A DNA stretch of 64,000 bases from Streptosporangium brasiliense (lineage in GTDB: Bacteria; Actinomycetota; Actinomycetes; Streptosporangiales; Streptosporangiaceae): the NCBI RefSeq assembly GCF_030811595.1, contig NZ_JAUSRB010000002.1, positions 1,488,001 through 1,552,000 of the forward strand, given 5' to 3'. The notes under the pieces were generated by a model. That model saw only the letters and a program-made list of their open reading frames with translations. It did no database searches and was not told the origin of the DNA. Positions 33,662 to 42,475 of the stretch are shown in pieces. Position 1 is the first letter of the stretch. Every line of letters begins with the position of its first letter. A program made the translations under genes and the position numbers.

Positions 33662-34490
33662 TCAGGATGGCGGTGAACTCCTCCGGGCGCTCCAGCGGCG
33701 GCAGGTGGCCGGTCTGCGGGAGGTCGACCCGGCGGACCTTCCTGATCTCCCGGGCCAGTAGGTCGGACACCTCCAGGATCTCCGGCACGTCGGCCAGCCC
33801 TGTGACCACCAGGGTCGGCGCCTCGACTTCGGCGAGCCGTTCCTTCGCCGGCGGCCGCAGGCCGCGCACGCTGCCGTGCGGCCCGGTCCAGGACCGCTCG
33901 TTCAGCAGGCGGTCCATCTTCAGTGCCAGCTCCCAGACCTGGGGCTCAAGGTCGTCGCGGGTACGGCCCGGCCCGGCCACCAGGAACTCCGTCTCCGCCG
34001 CGGAGTAGGCCTCCAGCTCCGCCACGTCGATGGTCTCCACCTCGCCCGCGCGGTAGCTCCGGAGCCGGTCGATCCCGATCACGTCGTGCACCCGCTCCCG
34101 GTAGCGCGCGAGCATCGACGGCGGCCACTCGTGCCCGGACAGGCCGGGGGCGACCAGGACCAGCGCGGTGATCCGTTCCGGGGCGGTGAGCACGGCGTCA
34201 AGCGCGGTCCTGCCGCCGTCGGAGCTGCCCACCAGCGTGGCCCGGTCCACTCCGGAGGCGTCCAGCAGCGCCAGCAGGTCCTCGTGGTAGGCGAACTCGC
34301 CGGTCGCGTCACCGGACTCGCCGTATCCGCGCCAGTCGTAGCGGATCACCCGGTAGTGCTCGGACAGCGCCCGGAACTGGTGATCCCACATCCGCCGGTC
34401 CGCGCAGCCGGCGTGCACCAGCACGACCGCCGGCCCGCTGCCGGCCTCGTCGTAGCCGAACTCCGTGCCGCCGATCCGGATCACCGCCAT
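33639..34490 (-). CDS. alpha/beta hydrolase
   Basis: A 283-residue cytoplasmic hydrolase. Oxyanion V-H-A-G-C-A-D-R-R-M-W, nucleophile elbow V-G-S-S-D-G-G, and the C-terminal T-G-L-A-D-V-P and L-P-Q-T-G-H-L-P-P-L-E give the catalytic triad. The ATG at 34490 begins the conserved M-A-V-I-R-I-G-G; ribosome site is only GGGGG. Substrate unknown (esterase, lactonase or epoxide-hydrolase-like). Confidence 0.88.
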   Translation of the reverse strand: MAVIRIGGTEFGYDEAGSGPAVVLVHAGCADRRMWDHQFRALSEHYRVIRYDWRGYGESGDATGEFAYHEDLLALLDASGVDRATLVGSSDGGRTALDAVLTAPERITALVLVAPGLSGHEWPPSMLARYRERVHDVIGIDRLRSYRAGEVETIDVAELEAYSAAETEFLVAGPGRTRDDLEPQVWELALKMDRLLNERSWTGPHGSVRGLRPPAKERLAEVEAPTLVVTGLADVPEILEVSDLLAREIRKVRRVDLPQTGHLPPLERPEEFTAILTDFLVTL

Positions 34491-34584
34491 GCCCGCGCCC
34501 CCATTACCTGCATCACCCGTTCCCGTGCCCCGGCACCTGATCTCTCGTTCCCGCACCTCGGTCTACCGCACGGGCACTTCACGA

Positions 34585-35451
34585 TCAATCTCTCGGGTCG
34601 CCGGGGCCGCCCCTGGCCTCCGGTGCCGCCTCGCCGTACATCGCGTCGTGCTGCTTACGCGGGGAGCAGACCGAGGCGGAGGGGCAGGCGCAGCGCCGTC
34701 CGCCCTCCTCCAGCCGGACCGTCACCGAGTCGGAGGGGACGTTGCGTCCCACCACGGTCCCCGGCCCCTCGGGGGTGTCCACCTTCAGCCCGAGGCGGGG
34801 CATCCTGGCGTTGGCCTCGACGTAGAGCGGATGCTCGTATTTGAGGCAGCACATCAGCCGCCCGCACGCCCCCGCGATACGCAGCGGGTTGACCGGCAGG
34901 TCCTGGTCCTTGGCCATGCGTACGGAGACCGGCTCGAAGTCCTTGAGGAAGGTCGCGCAGCACAGGTCACGGCCGCAGGGGCCGATGCCGCCCTGGAGGC
35001 GGGCCTCGTCACGGGGGCCGATCTGGCGCAGCTCCACCCGGGCGCGGAGGTTGCGGGCCAGATCACGTACCAAGGCGCGGAAGTCGACGCGGTGAGGGGC
35101 CGAGAAGTAGACGGTGTAGACGTTGTCGGAGTCGAGGTAGTCGACGCCGACGACCTTCATGGGCAGCGTGTGCCGCTTGATCAGGCGCTTGGAGACGCTC
35201 CGGGCCTCCGCCCGCCGCCGCCTGTTGCCCTCGTCGCGCGCCAGGTGCTCCTCATCCGCGATGCCCGCGCACACCGGCAGGCCGCCGACCTCCTCGCTGG
35301 TCCACTGCGGCGCCCACACGCACTCGGCCACCTCCGGCCCGGTATCGGTGGGCACGAGCACCTTGTCGCCGACCTTGGGACTGTGCTCGCCTGGATCGAG
35401 ATAGTAAAGACGGCCGTAACGGGTGAAGCTCACGGCCATGATCATGCTCAT
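34585..35451 (-). CDS. RicT/YaaT-like PSP1-domain protein
   Basis: A 288-residue PSP1 protein with the two Cys clusters typical of RicT: C-G-R-D-L-C-C-A-T-F-L and C-G-R-L-M-C-C-L-K-Y-E. In Bacillus RicT is part of an Fe-S-containing complex that acts in RNA processing and development; in actinomycetes the gene sits near holB and topA, as here. The ATG at 35451 precedes M-S-M-I-M-A-V-S-F. Confidence 0.88.
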   Translation of the reverse strand: MSMIMAVSFTRYGRLYYLDPGEHSPKVGDKVLVPTDTGPEVAECVWAPQWTSEEVGGLPVCAGIADEEHLARDEGNRRRRAEARSVSKRLIKRHTLPMKVVGVDYLDSDNVYTVYFSAPHRVDFRALVRDLARNLRARVELRQIGPRDEARLQGGIGPCGRDLCCATFLKDFEPVSVRMAKDQDLPVNPLRIAGACGRLMCCLKYEHPLYVEANARMPRLGLKVDTPEGPGTVVGRNVPSDSVTVRLEEGGRRCACPSASVCSPRKQHDAMYGEAAPEARGGPGDPRD

Positions 35452-35724
35452 GTGGCTCCAAAGCTGCTGGGGGTACGGCTAAGCGCCCACCCCGCCACCC
35501 TACGCGCCGAGTCCGTCCCCGTGGGCTCCGGCAGCGGGACCTGTCGGGGGGTGCGCCGTACCCTCACCGCCCCGGCAGGAGCCGGCCACCTCTCCTGCCA
35601 TGCACGGTCGTCTCTCCCGCCCGTGCACGATGATGGTGCCCGTGCACGATGGCCTCTCCTGCCCGCGCGCTGCCATCTCCCCCTGTCCATGAAGTCCGCG
35701 AAATCGGTGAAGTCGGTGAAGCGG

Positions 35725-36387
35725 TCACCTCCCCTTGTCCGTGAAGGAGCACCTCTCCTCGTCGTCCGCTCCCAGGAGGATGCGCCTGGCGAGCGACACC
35801 AGGGAGGCCTTTCTGAGCAGGCAGGCGCTGTCGACGACGACGGACACGCCGGGGAGCCCGCTCGCGGCCCGCGCCACGGCCCTGGAACCCGCCTCCGGCC
35901 TGATCCGGGCGCGGAACGACTCCGGCATGTCCGCGGGGACTATCGCCGCGAGCATCTGCGGATCGTCCTCGTACTGGCGCCGGAACTTCTCCCAGGCCCG
36001 CTGCCGGTCCTCGAACAGGACGCTCTCCACCTCGGGCCGGCCCTCCAGCGTCCGCCGGAGATCCTCGCGCTCCGTCTCGGTGATCCCCCTGCCCGCGCAG
36101 TTCGGGAGGGGGTCGCCGTCCTTGCAGAGGAAGACCGAGACCTCGGGCGCTCCGGACGGCTCGACGGCGCTCATCGCCATGGCGGCGATCTCACCGTCCG
36201 GGGCCGGGGAGGGGGCGCTGAGCCGTACGGCTCCGAAGGCGATCACGGCGACGGCCAGGGCGGCGGCTGCGGTCCGGAACGGGGCCCGGGACCGACGGCG
36301 GGCCGGGGCGGTCAGCGGGCGGACGTCGACGGCGGTCGCGGCGGCGGCGGACAGGGCCTCGCGCAGGCGGTTCTCGGTGACGGTCAT
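35725..36387 (-). CDS. membrane protein with FtsX-like extracellular domain, sigma partner
   Basis: A 220-residue protein that overlaps the sigma gene by four bases (ATGA). A short N-terminal cytoplasmic part, one helix (A-A-A-A-L-A-V-A-V-I-A-F-G-A-V), then the extracellular domain of the cell-division permease FtsX (V-S-V-F-L-C-K-D-G, P-E-V-E-S-V-L-F-E-D-R, F-R-A-R-I). The FtsX permease region is absent. Its coupling to a sigma factor suggests an anti-sigma or sensor role borrowing the FtsX domain. Confidence 0.82.
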   Translation of the reverse strand: MTVTENRLREALSAAAATAVDVRPLTAPARRRSRAPFRTAAAALAVAVIAFGAVRLSAPSPAPDGEIAAMAMSAVEPSGAPEVSVFLCKDGDPLPNCAGRGITETEREDLRRTLEGRPEVESVLFEDRQRAWEKFRRQYEDDPQMLAAIVPADMPESFRARIRPEAGSRAVARAASGLPGVSVVVDSACLLRKASLVSLARRILLGADDEERCSFTDKGR

Positions 36388-36911
36388 GATTGGTCCCCCA
36401 GCACTCGGGCGAGGGCGGCCAGCCCGCGCGCGATCGTCGACCGGGCCGTACCGGCACCGATCCCCATGGTCTCGGCGATCTCCAGATCGGACAGGTCGAA
36501 GTAGTAGCGCAGCGTCAGCGCCTCCCGCTGCCGTCTGGGCAGCCCACGCAGCGCCACCAGCACCTCGCAGCGCTCCTCGCCGAGCAGCGCCGCGTGCTCG
36601 GCCGACCAGACGGGCGGCTCGTACGGCACGGCCCGCCGGAAGGCCACCGCCCGGCGGCGCAGCACCGAACGGGCGCCGTTGAGCACCGCCGAGCGGATGT
36701 AGGTCAGCGCGCGCCCGGGATCGCGCAGGCGGCGCCGTCCCGCGTGGGTACGGGCGAACGCCTCCTGCACCACGTCTTCGGCCGTGGCCTGGTCGCCCAC
36801 CATGAGGAGCGCCAGCCGTACCAGCCCGAGATGGTGCTCGGCGAACAGCGTCGCGATGTCGACGCGGTCGCCGGCCAGAGGCTCTCTGTGGGAGAGCAGT
36901 TCGGCTTTCAC
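36384..36911 (-). CDS. SigE-like/ECF RNA polymerase sigma factor
   Basis: A 175-residue sigma-70 protein from a GTG at 36911: region 2 A-T-L-F-A-E-H-H-L-G-L-V-R-L-A-L and A-E-D-V-V-Q-E-A-F-A-R, region 4 L-P-R-R-Q-R-E-A-L-T-L-R-Y-Y and A-G-T-A-R-S-T-I-A-R-G. It heads an operon with the FtsX-domain protein. Confidence 0.92.
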   Translation of the reverse strand: MKAELLSHREPLAGDRVDIATLFAEHHLGLVRLALLMVGDQATAEDVVQEAFARTHAGRRRLRDPGRALTYIRSAVLNGARSVLRRRAVAFRRAVPYEPPVWSAEHAALLGEERCEVLVALRGLPRRQREALTLRYYFDLSDLEIAETMGIGAGTARSTIARGLAALARVLGDQS

Positions 36912-36985
36912 ATCACAGAGACGCCGGACGGAGCCGTCTGCTGCTCCGCCCGGCCCACCGATTCCGCGCGGCCCGCAGGGGCCGC

Positions 36986-38140
36986 TCAGCGGACGAGTTC
37001 GGTGAAGGATCTCTCCCAGCGTTCCGCGATCATGGAGATGTCGTAGCCCTTGGCCGTCTCCAGGGCATTGCGGGCCATCCGGTGCCGGCCCTCCTCGTCT
37101 TCGATCATCTTGAGCAGCCCTCCGGCCAGGGCGTCCACGTCGTCGGGCGGGACCAGCAGCCCGTCGTGGCCCGAGGTGATGATCTCCCGGGGCCCCCGGG
37201 GGCAGTCGAAGCTGACCACCGGCACCCCGCACGCGAACGCCTCGATGATGGTCATGCCGAAGCCCTCGAACCGGGAGCTGACCGCGTGGATCGAGGCTTT
37301 GGCCAGCTCGCCCTCGATGTCTCCGGTGGGGCCCATGAACGTGACGTTGTTGTGCAGGCGCAGCTTGACGGCCAGCCTGACCAGCTTGTCGCTGATCCGG
37401 CCCTCGCCGTAGATCCGCAGCTTCCAGTCCGGGCGTTCCCGGACCACCTGGGCGAACGCCCTCAGCAGCCGGTCGTACCCCTTGACCGGCACCAGCCGCC
37501 CGGCGGCCAGCACGATCCGGTTGTCCTGCCTGGACCGGGGGCGCGGCCCTCCGGCCAGCCCGTTGCCGATGGTGTAGACCCGGGTCCGAGCCCGGTCGAG
37601 CATGGTCCGGTAGTCGTGCTCGTCGGCCTCGGTGAGGGTGACGACCGCGTCGAGTTTCGGATACCACTGCCGGATCTCCTCGAAGATGCCGGGCTGGTGG
37701 GCCGCGAAGTGCAGGTGCTCCTGGGCGATCGTGACGGTCCGCCGCCGGGCGAACCTGGCGGCCATGATGTTCAGCCCGGCCCGGGTGGTGATCAGCACGT
37801 CGGTGCGGAGCCGCCGCAGTTCGCGCCTGAGCACGTCGTCGCTCCACGCGCTGAAGGAGGCGTAGGCGCGCTCCTCGGGGTGGATGAGCTCGCTCGGCTG
37901 CTCGCTCAGCCGCTCCGCCCGCTTGGTGTACGGCCAGCGGACCCTGGCCCCCTCCCGCAGGTCCACCAGCGAGCGCAGCCGGACCCTGGACCCCAGCGGC
38001 AGGAAGGGCAGGTCGGTGTGCTGGAAGACGCTGATCACCTCGACGTCGTGCCGCTCCGACAGCTCGGTGGCCAGGTCGAAGGTGGCCCGGATCGTGCCCC
38101 CCATGCCGTAGGCGTTGAGGATCAGGAAGGAGATCTTCAC
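36986..38140 (-). CDS. glycosyltransferase family 4
   Basis: A 384-residue GT-B protein: N-terminal L-N-A-Y-G-M-G-G-T-I-R-A-T, C-terminal A-A-G-R-L-V-P-V-K-G-Y-D-R-L and the E-x7-E motif F-E-G-F-G-M-T-I-I-E-A-F-A-C-G. It transfers an activated sugar to a cell-wall or extracellular glycan acceptor in the cytoplasm. ATGA overlap with the upstream gene indicates co-translation. Confidence 0.9.
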   Translation of the reverse strand: MKISFLILNAYGMGGTIRATFDLATELSERHDVEVISVFQHTDLPFLPLGSRVRLRSLVDLREGARVRWPYTKRAERLSEQPSELIHPEERAYASFSAWSDDVLRRELRRLRTDVLITTRAGLNIMAARFARRRTVTIAQEHLHFAAHQPGIFEEIRQWYPKLDAVVTLTEADEHDYRTMLDRARTRVYTIGNGLAGGPRPRSRQDNRIVLAAGRLVPVKGYDRLLRAFAQVVRERPDWKLRIYGEGRISDKLVRLAVKLRLHNNVTFMGPTGDIEGELAKASIHAVSSRFEGFGMTIIEAFACGVPVVSFDCPRGPREIITSGHDGLLVPPDDVDALAGGLLKMIEDEEGRHRMARNALETAKGYDISMIAERWERSFTELVR

Positions 38141-38916
38141 GAGGTCTCCTCCTCGACCGTGAGCGCGACGGCGAGGCTGTCGGTGTCGGTGTAGTAGGGC
38201 CGCGCCCTGATCTGTCCCACGCGCTGGGCGGGGAAGCGCACCTTGGCCTTCTTGTCGGTGACGTCGTCGAGGCGGGCCGCCAGCGGCAGCCGTACTCCGG
38301 CGACCTCGGCATGCAGGTCCCAGAAGACCCGCCGCCGCGTCTGCGTCTCGGCCATCGGCGCGACCTGGAGGACCCCCTCGAAGCGCCGTCCCCGGAAGAG
38401 CGCCGGTCCGCCCACCGGCTCCGGCCCCTTCCTGGCCACGGCCAGGAGCCTGGCCGATCCCTCGATCGGCTCGCCGTAGGCGATCGTGCCCTCGACCTCG
38501 ATCACACCGTCGTCGGAGACCACGGTGGCCACCTCGACGTACGGTTCGACCATGCGCACGGTGAGGGCGAGGGTGCCGATGGATGTTCTGAATGCCCGGA
38601 TCTCCCGGTCGCGGGGCGTCTCGGCGTAGGCGAGCAGCCCGTCCAGCGAGAATCCCGGATCATCGGTGGCGAGGGGTCCGCCCTGGTGTGACGCCATCCA
38701 GATGCCCGGCCGCAGCCCGGCGAGATCGGTCCCCTCGCGCTCCTCCCCTGTCTCCACGTGCCGTAGGACGGTCTCTCCGTCCACCGGCTCCGGCCACTCG
38801 ATCCGCAGCACGTCGTCGTTGCCCACTCGACTGGTGACAGCCCGCCTGCCCCCCGGCGACATCACCTCTAGACGTGCTTCGATACTCCTCAAAAGTCCCC
38901 CGGTCTTCCTGCTCAT
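38137..38916 (-). CDS. unknown protein co-translated with glycosyltransferase
   Basis: About 259 residues from an ATG at 38916 (M-S-R-K-T-G-G); an earlier start at 38934 is possible. Mostly beta strand, no signal peptide, no membrane helix. Similar accessory proteins accompany GT4 enzymes in actinomycete teichoic-acid or galactan loci, where they may bind glycan or modify it. No catalytic motif recognised. Confidence 0.68.
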   Translation of the reverse strand: MSRKTGGLLRSIEARLEVMSPGGRRAVTSRVGNDDVLRIEWPEPVDGETVLRHVETGEEREGTDLAGLRPGIWMASHQGGPLATDDPGFSLDGLLAYAETPRDREIRAFRTSIGTLALTVRMVEPYVEVATVVSDDGVIEVEGTIAYGEPIEGSARLLAVARKGPEPVGGPALFRGRRFEGVLQVAPMAETQTRRRVFWDLHAEVAGVRLPLAARLDDVTDKKAKVRFPAQRVGQIRARPYYTDTDSLAVALTVEEETS

Positions 38917-39083
38917 CCCCGTAGAGCAGGACACTGTCCAATAGATTCGTAACGAATGTATGGAAATTCGCTGGGAATTCTAACGATCCACACTCATCCT
39001 TTGAGTGGCATTAGCTGTGATTGGTTCCCTTCGAGATGAAAAAGGGGGATGAGGGCCGTGGGGTCATGACGGCCCCCATCTCC

Positions 39084-40667
39084 TCACCAGCCGATTCTCA
39101 GATTTCCCGCGTCACCGAGCTCCGCAGCGCCGGGGAGCGCCCGATAATGGCCCGAGCTGATCACCCCGAGCTCCGGCCCCCGCTGGACGACGAGGTGCTC
39201 GCCCGAGGCGTCCCCGTCGACGAGCCGCAGATCACCCCGGTCGTCCTGGTAGATCACGTCCGTCTGACGGCCGTCCCCGGCGTCGAACAGCGCGATCGCG
39301 GCCGACCCCGCCCCGCCCGTGGACTGATCGGTGTTCTCCTGGACGGTCCGGGTCAGCGCGGCGACGAACGACCGGCCGTCCGCGCTGATCCGCACCCCGT
39401 GCAGGCCGGTGGGCGTGCCGGGAGCCGCCTTGAACTCGACCCTCCGCGCGCTGTCCAGATCCTCCCCGGCCGCCTCGGTGTCGAGCACCCACACCTCGAA
39501 CGGTTCGGCTCCGGGCGGCACCGGCCCGGACGTGGCGGAGGGGAGCTCCTCGGGCATCGTGGGGACCGGCACCGGCAGGGCCGTCACGGTCTCCGAGGGC
39601 CACGGCTCGGCGAGCTCCGACGGATCTGGCCTGACGGTCTCCGAGGGCCACGGCTTGGCGGGCTCCGTGGGAGCCGCGGAGGCGACGGCCCCCTTCTTAC
39701 CCGGGGGGAGGGCTTCCGGCGTGACCGTCACGGTCACCGTGGGCACCGGGCCCGCCGGCTGGTCGGGGGGCGCGGTCATCGGCGCGGTGGGCGTCTGTGA
39801 CGGCTTCCTCTCGGGCTGCGCATCGGGCTGCGCGGCCCCCGGCCCCGTGGGTATCCGCGAGGGGGTCACATACACCGGCTCCGTCCCCGTCGCCGTGGGG
39901 ACCGGCCCCGTGGGGGAGGCCACCGGATCGGGGGCCCGCGTGGCCGTGACCGTGACGCTCCCATCCGGGTCGGACCAGGCGGGACCGCGCTGGAAGGCGA
40001 CCGTCCGGCCGTCCGCGGTGATCGACACGCTCGTGACGTCGCTGTTGTGGCGCGAGACGAACGTCCGGCTCTTGCCGGTGGTCAGGTCGGTCACCCCGAG
40101 CTGCCCGGTGACGGAGGCCGGGGCCTCGCACGTCTGCAGGCCGTAGGCCAGCTTGACGCCGTCCGCGCTGACCGCGAGCGAGGTGGGCGTCATGCCGTCC
40201 GGCACGGCGATCGGCAGCGTGTCGGCCCGCAGGACCTCGCCCTCCCGGCCGAGCGTCACCCGCATGAACAGCGCCTCGCAGGCGCCCAACTTGACCGTGG
40301 CGTAGAACGCGCCCCGCGCGGAGTCCACCAGCGAGAAACGCCTGTCCGGGTCCCTCCCCGGGAGGCTCCCCACCGTCCGGCCGGTGTCCGCCCGGTAGAA
40401 GGTGATCCCGTCACCGCCGGTCACCGCGTAATACTCCGGAGCCGCTCCCGCGGCCGTCGACCCGGCGACGTCCTCGCCCGGTCCCCCCTTGACGGCCACG
40501 ACCCCTCCGGCGATCACCCCGGTCACCGCCGCCGCGGCCACCAGCGGCACCAGCCACGGTCTTCTCCTACGGCTACGGCGTGCCTCCGGCCGGAAGGCGG
40601 GGACGTCGCGGACGGTCTCCCCGACGGCCCCGGCCGCGTCCCGCAGCCGGTTGACGATCTCGTTCAC
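39084..40667 (-). CDS. membrane-anchored beta-propeller-like protein, sigma partner
   Basis: A 527-residue protein overlapping the sigma gene by four bases. A short N-terminus (M-N-E-I-V-N-R-L-R-D-A-A), one transmembrane helix (P-L-V-A-A-A-A-V-T-G-V-I-A-G-G-V), then WD40/PD40-like strands (S-L-A-V-S-A-D-G-V-K-L-A-Y, S-I-T-A-D-G-R-T-V-A-F). A ~165-residue Pro/Thr/Val-rich segment (with P-W-P-S-E-T-V repeated) interrupts the propeller before it resumes at G-V-R-I-S-A-D-G-R-S. Probably an extracellular sensor controlling the sigma factor. Confidence 0.8.
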   Translation of the reverse strand: MNEIVNRLRDAAGAVGETVRDVPAFRPEARRSRRRRPWLVPLVAAAAVTGVIAGGVVAVKGGPGEDVAGSTAAGAAPEYYAVTGGDGITFYRADTGRTVGSLPGRDPDRRFSLVDSARGAFYATVKLGACEALFMRVTLGREGEVLRADTLPIAVPDGMTPTSLAVSADGVKLAYGLQTCEAPASVTGQLGVTDLTTGKSRTFVSRHNSDVTSVSITADGRTVAFQRGPAWSDPDGSVTVTATRAPDPVASPTGPVPTATGTEPVYVTPSRIPTGPGAAQPDAQPERKPSQTPTAPMTAPPDQPAGPVPTVTVTVTPEALPPGKKGAVASAAPTEPAKPWPSETVRPDPSELAEPWPSETVTALPVPVPTMPEELPSATSGPVPPGAEPFEVWVLDTEAAGEDLDSARRVEFKAAPGTPTGLHGVRISADGRSFVAALTRTVQENTDQSTGGAGSAAIALFDAGDGRQTDVIYQDDRGDLRLVDGDASGEHLVVQRGPELGVISSGHYRALPGAAELGDAGNLRIGW

Positions 40668-41185
40668 TGGTTCTCCCCCAGCAGACGGCCGAGCGCGTCC
40701 AGCGCCCGGTGGGTGGTGGACTTGACGGTGCCGCGGCTGACCCCCATCGCCTGGGCGGTCTCCTCCTCCGACAGTTCGGCGTAGAAACGCAGCAGCAGCA
40801 CCTCACGGCGGCGCCTCGGCAGCCGCTGAAGGGCCTCCATGACGGCCCGGCGCTCGGCCCCGAGCATCACCTCGGACTCGGCCGACCAGACGGGCGGCGC
40901 GTAGGTCCCGGCGAACCATGAGGGCAGCCGCCTGCGCCGCAGCACGCTGCGCGCGTTGTTCAGCACGGAACTGCGCAGGTAGACGAGTGCCCGGTCCGGG
41001 TCCCTCAGCCGGTCGAACCGGCGGTGGAGGCCGAGGAACGCCTCCTGCACCACGTCCTCGGCGGACTCACGGTCCCCGATCATGACCAGGGCCAGCCGGG
41101 TCAGCCCGAGCGCGTGCTCGGCATAGAGCCCGCTGATCGTCTCAGCGGGCTCCGGTCTCCCTAGGTCCAAGGTTTCGGCCTGCAT
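40664..41185 (-). CDS. SigE-like/ECF RNA polymerase sigma factor
   Basis: A 173-residue sigma-70 protein: region 2 Y-A-E-H-A-L-G-L-T-R-L-A-L-V-M and A-E-D-V-V-Q-E-A-F-L-G; region 4 L-P-R-R-R-R-E-V-L-L-L-R-F-Y and G-T-V-K-S-T-T-H-R-A. It is closely related to the 36384 sigma factor and likewise paired with a membrane partner gene. Confidence 0.92.
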   Translation of the reverse strand: MQAETLDLGRPEPAETISGLYAEHALGLTRLALVMIGDRESAEDVVQEAFLGLHRRFDRLRDPDRALVYLRSSVLNNARSVLRRRRLPSWFAGTYAPPVWSAESEVMLGAERRAVMEALQRLPRRRREVLLLRFYAELSEEETAQAMGVSRGTVKSTTHRALDALGRLLGENQ

Positions 41186-41272
41186 GACCAGGAGACGCCA
41201 GAACCGCCTCCAGGTTGCTCGGAGACACCGACCAGATCATCAGCCAGATCACCGACCGGGTCACCGGCCGGA

Positions 41273-42454
41273 TCAGAGCCGGGGCCGGTGCAGCGAGATG
41301 GTCATCGCCTCGACGGCCATCTGCGGGTTGACGTTGGCCGCCAGCCGCTCGCGGCAGTTCATGATCGCGTCGATCCTGCGCAGGGTGTCTTCCGGGGTGG
41401 AGGCGCGGGCCAGACCCTCCAGGTCGGCCCGGCGGTCCTCGGTGGCCAGCTCCACGTGCGCGCCGAACTGCACCGCCAGCACGTCGCGGTAGAACGCCAC
41501 CAGGTCGAGCAGCGCCGCGTCGATGACGTCGCGCTTGGTCCGGGTGGCCCGGGACTTCTGCCGGTCCTCCAGCTCCTTGAGCGCTCCGGCCCCACCCCTG
41601 ATCAGGCCCCTGTTGAGCCCCTTGCCCGAGGATCCCTCACCGTAGATCTTGCGCAGCTCGGTGATCTCGGACTCGTTCAGCACCGAGGTGACGGCCGCGG
41701 CCTCGTCCTCGGCGGTCTTCACCAGCCGCTCGGCGGCCGCCACGCACTCTCCCACCCCGGTGAGCGAGCCGGGGATGGACAGCACCGCCTCGCGGCGCTT
41801 GCGCGTCTCCTCGTCCAGGGCCAGCCTGCGGGCCCGCTCGATGTGCCCCTGGGCGGCCCTGGCGGCGAACTCCGCCATCACCGGGGGCACGTTCTCCCGG
41901 GTGGCCAGCACGTGGGCGACCGCGGCGGCGGGCGGGGTGACGAGCGTGACGAGCCGGCAGCGGGACCTGATGGTGATCATCATGTCGTCCGGGGAGGGCG
42001 CGCAGAGCAGCCAGACCGTCTTCGGCGGCGGCTCCTCGATCGCCTTGAGCAGCGCGTTGGAGGCGCCCTCGGTGGCACGGTCGGCGTCTTCGAACAGCAC
42101 GACGCGCCAGCGGCCCAGGGTGGGCGCCCCGGCCGCGCGGAGAATGAGCTGGCGGGTGTCCTTGATGCCGTAGGAGAGCCCCTGCGGCCGGACGATCTCC
42201 AGGTCCGGGTGGGAGCCGACCGCCACCTGATGGCACATGTCGCAGTGGCCGCACCCCTGGTCGGGGCAGAACAGCGCGGCGGCGAACGCCCGCGCGGCCT
42301 CCTCCCGGCCGGACCCGGGCGGTCCGGTGAACAGCCACGAATGGGTCATCCCGGTGCCCGGGCCGCCGGCCAGGAGCTCGGCCCCGGCCGCCGCCGCCCG
42401 GCGGAGCGTCACGGCCGCCCGCTCCTGACCCACAAGGTCATCGAAGACTCCCAC
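41273..42454 (-). CDS. holB: DNA polymerase III delta' subunit
   Basis: A 393-residue AAA+ clamp-loader protein: M-G-V-F-D-D-L-V-G-Q-E at the start, Walker A-like F-T-G-P-P-G-S-G-R-E-E, zinc-binding C-P-D-Q-G-C-G-H-C-D-M-C, and S-R-C-R-L-V-T. It loads the sliding clamp onto DNA. It follows the thymidylate-kinase gene, the usual actinomycete order. Confidence 0.93.
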   Translation of the reverse strand: MGVFDDLVGQERAAVTLRRAAAAGAELLAGGPGTGMTHSWLFTGPPGSGREEAARAFAAALFCPDQGCGHCDMCHQVAVGSHPDLEIVRPQGLSYGIKDTRQLILRAAGAPTLGRWRVVLFEDADRATEGASNALLKAIEEPPPKTVWLLCAPSPDDMMITIRSRCRLVTLVTPPAAAVAHVLATRENVPPVMAEFAARAAQGHIERARRLALDEETRKRREAVLSIPGSLTGVGECVAAAERLVKTAEDEAAAVTSVLNESEITELRKIYGEGSSGKGLNRGLIRGGAGALKELEDRQKSRATRTKRDVIDAALLDLVAFYRDVLAVQFGAHVELATEDRRADLEGLARASTPEDTLRRIDAIMNCRERLAANVNPQMAVEAMTISLHRPRL

Positions 42455-42475
42455 GCCCTCAACCTACCGCCGGTG

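Noticed and set aside
35586-35660. GTGCACGATG repeats as regulatory sites upstream of ricT
   Set aside because: They are few and irregular, and lie downstream of the FtsX-domain gene and upstream of ricT by chance; no consistent spacing.
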